Notes: a model not told the origin generated them from the letters alone. Positions 27,108 to 35,661 are shown, numbered from the stretch's first letter. The stretch: 64,000 nt of DNA from Thermanaerosceptrum fracticalcis (GCF_000746025.2 NZ_CP045798.1:372001-436000); one strand, 5' to 3'. Made by a program: numbers and translations.

Positions 27108-27878
27108 ATGGAAGCAAAAGTCATCGTTGAAGCGAAAGATTTAACAATGAATTACCATACTTTAGATGGTGAAACCGCAGCCATCAAAGATCTTAACTTG
27201 CAGGTCTATGAAGGAGAATTTGTGAGTATTATTGGTCCAAGTGGTTGTGGCAAATCGACCTTACTTTCTTTAATTGCCGGTCTTCTCACACCATCTAACG
27301 GTGCTGTACTGGTGAAAGGAGAAGTTGTTAGTGGCCCCAATCCCAACGTAGGCTACATGCCGCAGCGAGATCAGCTTTTTCCCTGGCGTAATATTCTAAA
27401 CAATGTCTTGATAGGCCTGGAAGTACAGCATAAGTTAAACGATGAGACGCGGGAAAAGGCCAAGGAACTTCTCTCCACTTACGGGCTAGGAGACTTTATA
27501 CATCATTACCCTAATCAATTATCGGGTGGTATGCGCCAGCGTGCAGCCCTCATCAGAACCTTGGCTATTAACCCGGAAATACTTCTTCTCGATGAATCTT
27601 TTTCAGCACTGGATTATCAAACGAGACTAGCTGTTTCTGATGAAGTAAGAAGTATAATTTACAAGGAAAAAAAGACAAGTATCCTGGTGACCCACGATAT
27701 TGCTGAAGCCATATCCATGTCTGACAGGATTATTGTGCTCACCAAACGTCCGGCTACGGTCAAAAATATTCACGAAATCCGGCTCTCCTGTGATGACTTG
27801 TCTCCTATCAAAAGAAGGGAAGCACCAGAATTTAGGAATTATTTTAATCAGATCTGGAAGGAGCTGGACGTAAAATGA
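27108..27878 (+). CDS. ABC transporter ATP-binding protein, SsuB/TauB family
   Basis: A 256-aa ATPase with Walker A GPSGCGKST, Q-loop PQRDQLFPWRN, signature LSGGMRQR and Walker B ILLLDESFSALD. The PWRN-type Q-loop is normal for SsuB/TauB/NrtD proteins. Start ATG 27108 (or 27105) follows GGAGGGGG. It overlaps the permease gene by four bases. Confidence 0.9.
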   Translation: MEAKVIVEAKDLTMNYHTLDGETAAIKDLNLQVYEGEFVSIIGPSGCGKSTLLSLIAGLLTPSNGAVLVKGEVVSGPNPNVGYMPQRDQLFPWRNILNNVLIGLEVQHKLNDETREKAKELLSTYGLGDFIHHYPNQLSGGMRQRAALIRTLAINPEILLLDESFSALDYQTRLAVSDEVRSIIYKEKKTSILVTHDIAEAISMSDRIIVLTKRPATVKNIHEIRLSCDDLSPIKRREAPEFRNYFNQIWKELDVK

Positions 27879-28684
27879 TCAACGGTAACCCACATATTTC
27901 TCGCGAGCATCAAGCTTACCTCCATGCAGTGAAACTGGAACAAATGAAAATCGTGATTTCCAGGTTGGCTATCCTGGTACTATTTATTGTGGGGTGGGAA
28001 CTGGCAGCTCGCTGGAAAGTGGTAGACCCTTTTATTACCAGTCAGCCTTCCCGTATTTGGGCTACCTTAGTAAACCTTCACAGGGAAGGGCTTTTGTATC
28101 ACCATATTGGGATTACAACCACAGAAACAGTAATAGGTTTTGTCTCCGGTACGATCATAGGTACATTCCTGGCTGTGATCTTATGGTGGTCGAAATTTCT
28201 TTCCAAAGTGTTAGACCCTTACCTGGTTGTTCTCAATGCCCTGCCCAAAATAGCCCTGGGGCCCATTCTTATTGTTTGGATTGGCAACGGTTCCCCGGCT
28301 ATTGTGACCATGGCCCTTTTGATTTCACTTATTGTTACGGTTATTTCCGTACATTCCGGTTTTGTCCAGGTAGATGAAGCCAAAATAAAACTGCTCCGGA
28401 CTTTTGGTGCTACCAAGTGGCAAATCCTGCAGAAAGTAATTTTACCTGCCAGCGTGCCCACGATTGTGTCAGCACTAAAAATCAACGTGGGGCTTTCCTG
28501 GGTAGGGGTTATCGTAGGAGAATTCCTGGTGTCTAGGGCCGGTTTGGGCTACTTAATTGTGTACGGTGGGCAAGTTTTTAATCTTGATCTGGTTATGACC
28601 AGCGTTATGATTTTAGCTATCGAAGCGGCTCTCATGTACCAGGGGGTTATCTATTTGGAGAAGTCCCTGGGTAAATGGCAATAA
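27875..28684 (+). CDS. ABC transporter permease, SsuC/TauC family
   Basis: A 269-aa membrane protein with about six hydrophobic segments. LNALPKIALGPILIVWIGNG is the EAA-loop region typical of SsuC/TauC permeases, and GLGYLIVYGGQVFNLDLVMT is the conserved C-terminal block. ATG overlaps the ATPase stop (ATGA), giving a coupled three-gene operon closed by a terminator. Confidence 0.9.
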   Translation: MINGNPHISREHQAYLHAVKLEQMKIVISRLAILVLFIVGWELAARWKVVDPFITSQPSRIWATLVNLHREGLLYHHIGITTTETVIGFVSGTIIGTFLAVILWWSKFLSKVLDPYLVVLNALPKIALGPILIVWIGNGSPAIVTMALLISLIVTVISVHSGFVQVDEAKIKLLRTFGATKWQILQKVILPASVPTIVSALKINVGLSWVGVIVGEFLVSRAGLGYLIVYGGQVFNLDLVMTSVMILAIEAALMYQGVIYLEKSLGKWQ

Positions 28685-28694
28685 CGCTAAACTG

Positions 28695-28726
28695 AAACTG
28701 CTGCAGGAGAAAGCAGCAGTTTTTTA
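28695..28726 (+). terminator. terminator of NMT1-type transporter operon
   Basis: 10-bp stem (28695-28704 with 28713-28722) followed by a T-run. Confidence 0.85.
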
Positions 28727-28744
28727 TTATTTAAGTTACCACCA

Positions 28745-29843
28745 AGCCGGGATCCCAAAAGTCCGGATAACCGCATCATCCAGGTTTGTAAGGGATTAGC
28801 CGGGGAAGGTGAAAAGGTCTTTCTTGTTACCAAGGATATATTTGAACGTATTAAAGCGGATATCCTGGAGGTAGAAGCCCAGGATTACCGTAATGATCAC
28901 GTTCCCTCCTATGATGATCAGTATAAGGGCAGGCAGGAAGTTTACGTGGAGGGGGAATTATTAGACAGGTTTTATCAAGACAAAACTCCTATACAAGGAA
29001 GAAGAGGTGCGGCTCATAAAAGAATGGGGAGGAGTGTTTACCCCTCGTTTTGTAACCAACGAATTTGTCCTTCTCCGTTCCTCGCAAAATCCCAAACAGT
29101 CCGCTCTGGGTAAATTTAACGGGAAAGAAATTGTACCCTTAAGATATAGTGGGATAAGGCCTTTTGGTATAGCACCCAAAAGCGTAGGGCAGAAATCCCT
29201 GCTGGAGGCCTTACTGAGTCCTCCCCATGAAGCTCCCCTGATTATTGCCAAAGGGGCCGCAGGCACCGGTAAAACGCTGTTGGCCCTGGCAGCCGGTCTC
29301 CATCGCCAAATGGGGAAAGATAAATGGTACAGGCGTATTCTGGTCTTACGGGCCAGTATCACCATGGATGAACAGATTGGCTTTTTATCCGGTGATGAAC
29401 AGGCGAAGATCGATCCCTTGATGCGCCCCATTAGAGATAATCTAGAAGTACTGATTGATAACGATGAAGAGATGTGGTATGTTAACGAAAAGGAATTGGC
29501 AAATAAAGTTGAAGAACTCTTTGAGAGAAAGATTGTCACGACAGAAGCTTTAGGTTCCATGAGGGGGCGTTCCCTTGTGAAAATGTACGTGATAATCGAT
29601 GAAGCCCAGAACTTGAAACCCATACAGGTCAAAGGATTAATTACCCGGGCGGGTAATGGTACTAAGATTGTTCTCCTGGATGATCCTGAACAGAGTGACC
29701 ATCCTTTTTTGGATGCCCGGAGCAATGGTTTATGCTATGCTTCGGAAAAAATGAAAGGAAGCAGTCTCTGTTATCAGGTCACCTTAAATGATGAAGAATG
29801 TGAAAGATCGGAGTTGGCCGCAGAAGGGGCGAGAAGGCTTTAG
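28745..29843 (+). pseudogene. PhoH-like PIN-ATPase, truncated and frameshifted
   Basis: Two frames together spell a PIN-PhoH protein. The first (about 28751-28985) contains DNRIIQVCKGLAGEG and VFLVTKDIFERIKAD, the second half of a PIN domain; its first 90 or so residues and a start are missing. One extra A in AAAA near 28980 shifts the frame. The second (from 29007, 278 aa) is the PhoH ATPase with Walker A GAAGTGKT and Walker B YVIIDEAQN, otherwise intact. A GTG at 29007 could still give an ATPase-only protein. The intact family member is about 440 aa and links RNA cleavage to an ATPase. Confidence 0.8.
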
Positions 29844-29854
29844 CTAAAACTTAC

Positions 29855-29893
29855 AAAAGTTGTGGGGTGGTGATTACCACGCCAACTTTTTTG
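29855..29893 (+). terminator. terminator after phoH remnant
   Basis: AAAAGTTG/CAACTTTT outer stem with inner GTGG/CCAC pairing and a T-run. Confidence 0.75.
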
Positions 29894-29949
29894 TTTGACT
29901 TGTGATTATTACCCTGACCTGCTATGCTTAATACCGGGAGGTACATGAG

Positions 29950-30048
29950 ATGGATAAACAAAAAAGGAACGATTGGATATTCTTAATCGTAAGCATCAGC
30001 ATTTTAGCGGCATTGGTTAATTGGGTTTTAAATACTTTTATAAAATAG
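29950..30048 (+). CDS. 32-aa single-pass membrane miniprotein
   Basis: MDKQKRNDWIFLIVSISILA starts a 32-residue protein with a charged head, one 20-residue hydrophobic helix and a short Lys tail. GGGAGG stands 9 nt ahead of the ATG and a terminator follows at once, so it looks like a real monocistronic gene. No family recognised. Confidence 0.6.
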   Translation: MDKQKRNDWIFLIVSISILAALVNWVLNTFIK

Positions 30049-30050
30049 AG

Positions 30051-30073
30051 ACCGGTTTCACCGGCTTTTTTTT
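30051..30073 (+). terminator. terminator after miniprotein gene
   Basis: CCGGT/ACCGG stem with a 3-nt loop and an eight-T run. Confidence 0.75.
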
Positions 30074-30167
30074 GCATTTTCAGCCAGAATTAGGAGATGG
30101 CAGATTCAGTTTATTTCGAATATAATGACATTAACTTTAGTGAATACAAATGAGAGGGAGGGGTAAG

Positions 30168-30398
30168 ATGGCTTACTGGATGAATAAAAAGCCATGCTGG
30201 GAAATTAAGAACTGTAGTCCTGAAAAAAAAGAAAACTGTACGGCGTTTCATAACCAGACCCTCCCCTGTTGGGCAGTGGGCGGGCGGCATGGAGGGACGT
30301 GCCACGACACCGAAAAATGTAAAGGATGCCAGGTATATCTGCAATATGGTAAAGGGCGGCCCATTCTGGTATATGTTGATGAAAAAACAAATGCCTGA
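30168..30398 (+). CDS. small Cys-rich protein with two-CW-type motif
   Basis: A 76-aa protein with eight cysteines: PCWEIKNC and LPCWAVGG (two CW pairs), then TCHDTEKCKGCQVY. This spacing matches the small two-CW domain proteins of anaerobes, probably a metal-binding or redox module of unknown role. GGGAGGGG precedes ATG 30168. Its stop overlaps the start of the terminator stem. Confidence 0.75.
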   Translation: MAYWMNKKPCWEIKNCSPEKKENCTAFHNQTLPCWAVGGRHGGTCHDTEKCKGCQVYLQYGKGRPILVYVDEKTNA

Positions 30399-30416
30399 AA
30401 TTTCAGGCACTTTTTG
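30392..30416 (+). terminator. terminator after two-CW gene
   Basis: 9-bp stem TGCCTGAAA/TTTCAGGCA with no loop bases between arms, then a T-run; the innermost pairs must open to form the loop. Confidence 0.7.
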
Positions 30417-30467
30417 TATTTTGGCACATAAAATAAAGAAAAGCAAAGTTTAGAAAGTGTTAAAAGG

Positions 30468-30557
30468 ATGATTATATTAATTACGCTTTTTATGATCTTT
30501 TCTTCCGCAGTCATTGGTATTTATCTGGGTTTTCTCTGGCTTACCAAAGGTATTTAG
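30468..30557 (+). CDS. possible 29-aa membrane miniprotein
   Basis: ATG 30468 opens a 29-codon frame that is almost wholly hydrophobic (ITLFMIFSSAVIGIYLGFLW) with a Lys near the end. The ribosome binding site is weak, so it may be spurious, although the composition is that of a single-span membrane peptide, like the 32-aa protein 500 bases upstream. Confidence 0.35.
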   Translation: MIILITLFMIFSSAVIGIYLGFLWLTKGI

Positions 30558-30641
30558 TCATTGGCGGACCGCTGGTACAACAGGTAATAAATACACCGTT
30601 ACACTTAACATACTCTTAAATGTAAAGGGAAAAATAGAAAT

Positions 30642-30722
30642 AGGTCGACAACGTACTCATAAGGCTAGCGAGGTTTAAAAGATATGAACCGATAGTTAGT
30701 CTTGTTGTCGGCCTAATTTTTT
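30642..30722 (+). ncRNA. structured element ending in a terminator
   Basis: A 12-bp stem pairs TAGGTCGACAAC with GTTGTCGGCCTA across a roughly 50-nt interior and runs into TAATTTTTTG. The interior can form GGTT/AACC and CTA/TAG helices. No gene stands between the preceding miniprotein and this element, so it may be an independent small RNA or just a long terminator. I do not recognise a known riboswitch class. Confidence 0.35.
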
Positions 30723-30764
30723 GTTTACACTGATTATTAAGACCACTTATTTTATTAAGACCAC

Positions 30765-32006
30765 TTATTTTATTTTTTGCATATATACCTGCTGGCTTTC
30801 TTCCAGGGGTTCGGTTAAAAAGTAAAGGATTTTGTCCTCAACAGTATTTTGCGGTAGATAGCCGTTAAAGTGTATTTTAAGTTGATTATCCTGAGTTAAT
30901 TCACAGATGGCATTATTTGATTCCTGCCAGAAAAAAAGGGTATTATCCTGGGACCACTGGAGATTGTGGATGGAAGAAAGAAGGGAAATTTTTTTATGTA
31001 ATTTATTTTCCTCAAGATTGTATGTAAAGATTTCTTCCTTTATTCCGTTGCGTATACTAAAGGCTAGGACGTTTTGTAAAGGGTGATAGGTAAGATTGGT
31101 GAGATTTTCAGGTGTAAAAATACTGCTAAAAGTATTAGTTTTGATATTCCACGCTTTGATATCTGACGTTGTCATGGATATATCGGAAAAAGTAACCATC
31201 AAGATTTCATCCTGACTAAGCCAGAAAACAGGACCTAAACAGGGAATGAGCTTTTGTATTAAAATGTTTCCTTGGATGTCAAGGATAGTTAAGGTAAAAA
31301 GGTCACTGCCTGCGTCTGGCACATCGTCGAGAGAAATCACTAAGAGCCGGTCCTCCTGAGGACTCCATTGAATACCAGTAATAATCTTAGTTAGGTCAGC
31401 GTTTTCTACACCTAAGGGGATATCAATTATTTTTTTTGTTTCTAATTCTAGGATGGAGAGACCATTTTCGGCAGCGTAGGCTAGTTTTTGTCCATCCTTA
31501 TTCCAGGCACAAAGGGAAAAAGGTGATAAATTTAAGAAGATGGCGGAATCTTTTAGATCATGAAGACTTAGCCCATCTTTATAATGGTATATGACAAATT
31601 TATGCCCGTCAGGACTTAAAGAAGCTCCATGACCCCAGGCTTTAAGCGGTATACCTGATGCTTGTTTTATGCTGTCCTGTTGATTGCGCAAGGCACGCAC
31701 TTTACCTTCTTTATTAATAAATACTTCTATAGTAATTCCTTGAGGGAGATCATCCAACCGGCCAATGGTTCCGCTATATATTCCCATAATTGCTATAAGC
31801 GGGTCGTCTTCCATAATAAGTGTTTGCCGTCTATCCTTATTGGTAAGGTAAAGCCGGTTGAGTTCATAACCCGAATAGGTTCCGGTTATCATTTTTTCAC
31901 CTTGAGTAAGTACCCAGGGGGATGAAGCATCGGCCCTTCCCATAGCAAGCAAAGATATGGCGATTAGCAGGATAGTAGAACAGATTCTATTTTTCAAAAA
32001 ATTCAT
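30765..32006 (-). CDS. secreted beta-propeller protein (TolB/WD40-like)
   Basis: A 413-aa protein with a signal peptide (MNFLKNRICSTILLIAISLL, cleavage likely near ADA-SS) and repeated propeller blades of the form SPDGHKFVIYHY, NKDGQKLAYAAE, SPQEDRLLVIS, HPLQNVLAFSI and SQDNTLFFW. It is probably exported and acts outside the membrane; ligand unknown. Its 3' end contains a tandem 18-bp repeat starting near 30737. Monocistronic. Confidence 0.75.
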   Translation of the reverse strand: MNFLKNRICSTILLIAISLLAMGRADASSPWVLTQGEKMITGTYSGYELNRLYLTNKDRRQTLIMEDDPLIAIMGIYSGTIGRLDDLPQGITIEVFINKEGKVRALRNQQDSIKQASGIPLKAWGHGASLSPDGHKFVIYHYKDGLSLHDLKDSAIFLNLSPFSLCAWNKDGQKLAYAAENGLSILELETKKIIDIPLGVENADLTKIITGIQWSPQEDRLLVISLDDVPDAGSDLFTLTILDIQGNILIQKLIPCLGPVFWLSQDEILMVTFSDISMTTSDIKAWNIKTNTFSSIFTPENLTNLTYHPLQNVLAFSIRNGIKEEIFTYNLEENKLHKKISLLSSIHNLQWSQDNTLFFWQESNNAICELTQDNQLKIHFNGYLPQNTVEDKILYFLTEPLEESQQVYMQKIK

Positions 32007-32108
32007 CCCTTCCCTGAGAAAATGTTCTACTGGTATTATTTTACAAATACCATAAAATTCCTGCTGACAGGTAAAAAAAATAAACCCTGACTAGAGGGTT
32101 TTAGAAAG

Positions 32109-32141
32109 GAAAAATATAACGCATCCACATGAGGATGCGTT
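32109..32141 (-). terminator. terminator of the tRNA-His-like gene
   Basis: AACGCATCC/GGATGCGTT stem (32118-32126 with 32133-32141) followed on the minus strand by ATATTTTTCC. Confidence 0.75.
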
Positions 32142-32146
32142 CACGA

Positions 32147-32219
32147 GGAGAAAGGTGGGAATCGAACCCACGTATTCAGGTGCCACGTACCTGAGTGCAA
32201 CCTCTACACCACAATCTCC
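32147..32219 (-). tRNA. tRNA-His(GTG), non-canonical
   Basis: The reverse strand folds into a full cloverleaf: acceptor with an extra 5' G (32219) opposite the discriminator C (32147), the hallmark of tRNA-His; D-stem GTGT/GCAC; anticodon stem CAGGT/ACCTG around loop ACGTGGC with anticodon GTG; T-arm GTGGG-TTCGATT-CCCAC. Oddities: position 33 is C instead of the near-universal U, two T-T mismatches sit in the acceptor stem, and CCA is not encoded. A consensus promoter and a terminator bracket it, so it is probably transcribed. Confidence 0.75.
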
Positions 32220-32239
32220 CTTATAACGTGCTTGTCCTC

Positions 32240-32268
32240 ATTATATCAAGGTACCAATGTATTTTCAA
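32240..32268 (-). promoter_or_regulatory. sigma-A promoter of tRNA-His-like gene
   Basis: On the minus strand TTGAAA (32263-32268), a 17-bp spacer and a perfect TATAAT (32240-32245) lie about 20 nt ahead of the tRNA. Confidence 0.8.
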
Positions 32269-32451
32269 TTGGTTGTTTTTGGACTGAGTCCATTCATTTC
32301 GGAAAAAATCGGCGAAATCTGGAGTTTACGACCAACAATAAATCCATTTCGTCCAATATCGCTGTCTGGAACAATATTTGCGTAGCCAATAATAGTCATT
32401 TGACAAAAGAGAAATCTCATCATATAATTACTTTTGTACAAAAAAATATTG

Positions 32452-32528
32452 GGGGAGTTAGCTCAGTTGGTTAGAGTACTTGCTTGACATGCAAGGGGTC
32501 GATGGTTCGAGTCCATTACTCCCCACCA
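32452..32528 (+). tRNA. tRNA-Val(GAC)
   Basis: Perfect 7-bp acceptor stem GGGGAGT/ACTCCCC, D-arm AGCTCAGTTGGTTAGAG, anticodon stem CTTGC/GCAAG around TTGACAT (anticodon GAC), T-arm with GTTCGAGTC, and an encoded CCA end. Canonical in all positions. Confidence 0.95.
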
Positions 32529-32689
32529 TTGAGTATTACAAGATAGTGTGAAGGCACTATCTTTTTTATTTTTGGAAAATGTGATAAATAAACCGGGAAA
32601 TAAAATAACAAAGAACGGCCACCAAATACAACACCATGCTGGAAGAAATGGAATGTGTTACCATAGACACAAATCCATTTCACAGGAGG

Positions 32690-33001
32690 AGTGTAGAATG
32701 AAGAGGTGGCAAATATCTTCAGCAGAGGCGCGAAGTAAGATATCAGTTTATTAAGGAAAACAGCTCCGAATTTCGCGTCAAGAAGATGTGCCTGGTCCTC
32801 AAAGTAAACAGGAGCGCTTACTATGACTGCGACATTACGTATATTCCGAAAGACGAAGGCTGGCTGTACTTAGCAGCCGTAGAAGACCTCTTTCACAAAA
32901 AGGTTGTGGGCTGGGCACTAGACAGTCGTATGATAAAACAGCCAACCATTGATGCCATTGAACAGGCAATTATTAAGGAAAAACCTGCCCAAGGACTTTA
33001 A
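32690..33001 (+). pseudogene. IS3-family transposase remnant
   Basis: A frame without a proper start reads FRVKKMCLVLKVNRSAYYD, the HTH_21 end of an IS3-type OrfB, and then jumps directly to DITYIPKDEGWLYLAAVEDL, the first catalytic Asp region of the integrase core. The domain between them and the rest of the core are deleted. It lies just behind tRNA-Val. Inactive fossil. Confidence 0.8.
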
Positions 33002-33162
33002 ATGCAAATACAAAGAATCCCTTTTTATGAAATAATGAGTAATTCTAAGAAAAGAAACAAAAAGGCACCAGGAGGTTCCTTTTTCTGTTTAATTTGACAG
33101 AAAACCCTTCGTATATAATAAGAGCTCCCTCATATAATAATGGCATGAAGGGGGTGAAATTT

Positions 33163-34050
33163 TTGCTGGAACCAATCTCCATCGGTACATATACCAGCCC
33201 TAATGTACTGTTTAACCGCTTAAACAGCGAGTTGGAATTTTTACAAAGAGAAGGTTTACCTCTTCATATTGATATAAATAAAGTGGGTAATTTTACTTTT
33301 TTAGGCTGCGAAATAACAGGAGATAATACAGGTACCAGTGAGGAAGAGGTCTTTAATATTACCAAGTTTTATATCGCTAACTGCCTGGCCGACATTATTG
33401 TCAACGAATGGGAAAGCAGGATTATTAAAAAAATAGTGCGCAACACCTACTATTACTATAATGAAGAAGAAAAACAGACCATTTTAAATAAAGCCAAAGA
33501 AATTTTAAACCCCCTTGGTTCCAACTCCTATCACCAGAATGAACGAAAAGAAAAGGTTATGGTCAAAATTTTAGAATACCTGGATATGCATAAGGAGTTA
33601 ATCCTGGAGGGGTTTGTTAATTTCCGTCTTAAGGATTATCAGAATGAGTTAGAGGATGTGGTAAATTCCGCCGTTGATGAATTCCTCCTGGAAAAAGAGT
33701 ATATGGAATTTATCCGTCTCTTACGTTATTTTGTCGATATCCAGGAGCCCCGAGTAAAAACTATCCAGGTAATTTTTAAACAGACAGGAAAATTTAATTT
33801 ACTCGATGAAAATGATAAACCGGTTAACAATGATTATTTGGAAGGTTTTGTGGTTGATCTTTTAGATAATGAAATCAACTATGAGGATTTACTGATCAGT
33901 GCCCTTATCACCCTGGCTCCTAAGGAAGTGATCCTGCATTTGGAGAATGGTGTGGTGTCAGGTGATATCGTGACCACTATCAAGAATGTCTTCAGTAATC
34001 GTGTAGTGATGTGCAGTGGCTGCAGTAAATGTAGGCATCCGGAGAAATAA
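33163..34050 (+). CDS. sporulation protein YtxC family
   Basis: A protein of about 295 aa matching the YtxC family of spore-formers: the N-terminal ISIGTYTSPNVLFNRLNSEL, a central helical Glu/Lys-rich part, and a C-terminal LITLAPKEVILHLE block. It ends in a Cys cluster (MCSGCSKCRHPEK). The start is uncertain: TTG 33163 sits 8 nt after AAGGGGG, while GTG 33154 and ATG 33145 are in frame upstream. Role in sporulation is unknown in detail; cytoplasmic by sequence. Confidence 0.82.
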   Translation: MLEPISIGTYTSPNVLFNRLNSELEFLQREGLPLHIDINKVGNFTFLGCEITGDNTGTSEEEVFNITKFYIANCLADIIVNEWESRIIKKIVRNTYYYYNEEEKQTILNKAKEILNPLGSNSYHQNERKEKVMVKILEYLDMHKELILEGFVNFRLKDYQNELEDVVNSAVDEFLLEKEYMEFIRLLRYFVDIQEPRVKTIQVIFKQTGKFNLLDENDKPVNNDYLEGFVVDLLDNEINYEDLLISALITLAPKEVILHLENGVVSGDIVTTIKNVFSNRVVMCSGCSKCRHPEK

Positions 34051-34072
34051 ATCTTATCCTTACCAATCAATC

Positions 34073-34093
34073 AAGCCCCCACGGGCTTTTTAT
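34073..34093 (+). terminator. terminator after ytxC
   Basis: AAGCCC/GGGCTT stem, 4-nt loop, T-rich tail. Confidence 0.7.
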
Positions 34094-34095
34094 TG

Positions 34096-34575
34096 TTCGT
34101 CCGGCATGTTTACTGACCGATGGGTTGAAAGAAACCCTGTCACCTAAGCAGCGGGAAGACAACCCGTAAGCAAGAGCGTCACTGCAGTTACTCGGCAACG
34201 GTGTTGGAAATACGATTGGGTGCTGGAATTCGACATCAAGGGGTTGTTTGACAATATTGGCCACGAATTGCTAATGAAGGCAGTCCGCAGGCACACCGAC
34301 AATCCATGGGTTATCCAGATGGTGTAGCGCACTGCTATAGCAAAGACCCTTGAGGAACTATACAGGATGTTCGATCCATACTCAGGGGATGGGGCAACTA
34401 CTATGGACGCTTTTACACGTCGGAAATGTACTCAGTACTCAGGCACATGAATCGAGCGCTAGTCCGTTGGGCAAGACGCAAATACAAGAAACTTGCCAGA
34501 CATTAGCGACGGGCAAATTACTGGCTCGGCTTTACCTTACTCGATTTTTACATCAAATACCAAACTGAAATTCTT
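34096..34575 (+). pseudogene. group II intron reverse transcriptase remnant
   Basis: Pieces in several frames match a group II intron-encoded RT: VTRQRCWKYDWVLEFDIKGL with FDNIGHELLMKAVRRH (RT domains 2-3), then near the end RWARRKYKKLARH and YWLG from the maturase C-terminus. In-frame stops and a large internal deletion remove the YADD region. No intron RNA domain V could be recognised. It directly precedes the RidA/B12 gene group. Confidence 0.75.
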
Positions 34576-34595
34576 ATTAAGGCGAGGTGACAGGG

Positions 34596-35042
34596 TTGTT
34601 AATTGATCCCTATAAGGTCGGCATGTTCAAAGCCAATCCTTATGCCAAGAAGACAGAGATTAAAGGGAACCTGGTGGTAGTCCTGGAGGGCAAGCTGGAA
34701 GGAAGAAATCTGCAGTTAATCACACCTATTTCCCGGGCCCTTTTAAAGGGGGAAATTCACGAATTGATTTTGACTGACGAGGAAGGGGCCAAGCCTGGAG
34801 TTAAAGTACAGGCAATAGCTTATCTGGGCTTCTTTGAAGTAACAACTGGCGGAGTGATGGTCAGTGGTGACGAGTTGTTTTTACATAATCAACTCATTGG
34901 TACCGTTGCCGGTTTTGATGAAACCCATATGCCCAACCATCTAAATATCGTAATAAAAGTGCCGGAAAGAAAAAGCGGTGTGGAGTTAGGCGCGGAGCTG
35001 GGTATGGAATTAATTTGCCGGCAGAAGAATAATCAGGGATAA
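34596..35042 (+). CDS. uncharacterised protein, 148 aa (possibly DUF6917)
   Basis: A beta-rich 148-aa protein without membrane segments. It has LLIDPYKVGMF at the start, EGKLEGRNLQLITPIS and a gently acidic C-terminus. I do not recognise it with confidence; DUF6917 is a guess. GCGAGGTGA precedes; TTG 34596 is better spaced than GTG 34587. It is the first gene of the RidA-PLP-FAD-B12 group and may belong to it, though 160 bases of repeat sequence separate it from ridA. Confidence 0.6.
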   Translation: MLIDPYKVGMFKANPYAKKTEIKGNLVVVLEGKLEGRNLQLITPISRALLKGEIHELILTDEEGAKPGVKVQAIAYLGFFEVTTGGVMVSGDELFLHNQLIGTVAGFDETHMPNHLNIVIKVPERKSGVELGAELGMELICRQKNNQG

Positions 35043-35080
35043 GCAAGGAAAACTATCTTTAGCTAGCAGTTCACAGCAGT

Positions 35081-35180
35081 TAAGTTACTAGTTATTAGTT
35101 CCTAGTTACTAGTGGTTTTCCAGTCGGACTTCAGAAGTACAGGTAGCTAGTGCAGCTAACAACTGCCAACTATCAACTAC
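35081..35180. repeat. degenerate CAACTA/TAGTTA-type intergenic repeat
   Basis: Short imperfect units of the TTACTAGTTATTAGTT and GCCAACTATCAACTAC kind fill the gap in front of ridA. Related units recur at 38.5, 43.2, 52.9, 58.6 and 61.7-61.9 kb. Confidence 0.6.
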
Positions 35181-35202
35181 TTTATTAAAGGGGGATTGAT
35201 TC

Positions 35203-35661
35203 ATGTCGTATGAAGCTAAGTTAAAGGAGTTAGGGCTAGAAATGCCCGAAGCGCCTAAACCGGTTGCTGCATATGTCCCGGCTGTAAAGATTGATAAATA
35301 CGTGTACACTTCCGGGCAAATACCTTTTGTCAATGGAGAATTGAAATACAAAGGGAAAGTAGGTGGTGGTGTTAGCGAAGCAGATGCTTATGAGGCAGCT
35401 AAAGTCTGTGCCCTTAACTGTTTAAGTGTCATCAAGGCTCAGATTGGTTCTTTGGATAATATCGAACGTGTGGTGAAAATTGTAGGGTTTGTCAACAGTG
35501 CATCCGGGTTTAATATGCAGCCTAAGGTAGTCAACGGTGCCTCAGAGCTTATCGGCCAAATCTTTGGTGATGCCGGGCAGCATGCCAGGTCAGCCGTAGG
35601 TGTCAATGAACTGCCCCTGGATGCAACCGTCGAAGTGGAAATGATTGTTAAGGTGAAATAA
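35203..35661 (+). CDS. RidA family enamine/imine deaminase
   Basis: A 152-aa RidA/YjgF protein. HARSAVGVNELPLDATVEVE contains the conserved Arg that binds the substrate carboxylate and the Glu of the active site. RidA proteins hydrolyse reactive enamines/imines released by PLP enzymes. Directly downstream, 15 nt away, comes a PLP enzyme, so this protein probably clears its intermediate. AAGGGGG precedes the ATG. Confidence 0.88.
   Translation: MSYEAKLKELGLEMPEAPKPVAAYVPAVKIDKYVYTSGQIPFVNGELKYKGKVGGGVSEADAYEAAKVCALNCLSVIKAQIGSLDNIERVVKIVGFVNSASGFNMQPKVVNGASELIGQIFGDAGQHARSAVGVNELPLDATVEVEMIVKVK

Noticed and set aside
28961-29725. 254-codon minus-strand frame
   Set aside because: It is the antisense of the PhoH ATPase with Ser/Arg-rich sense; the plus strand has clear Walker motifs.
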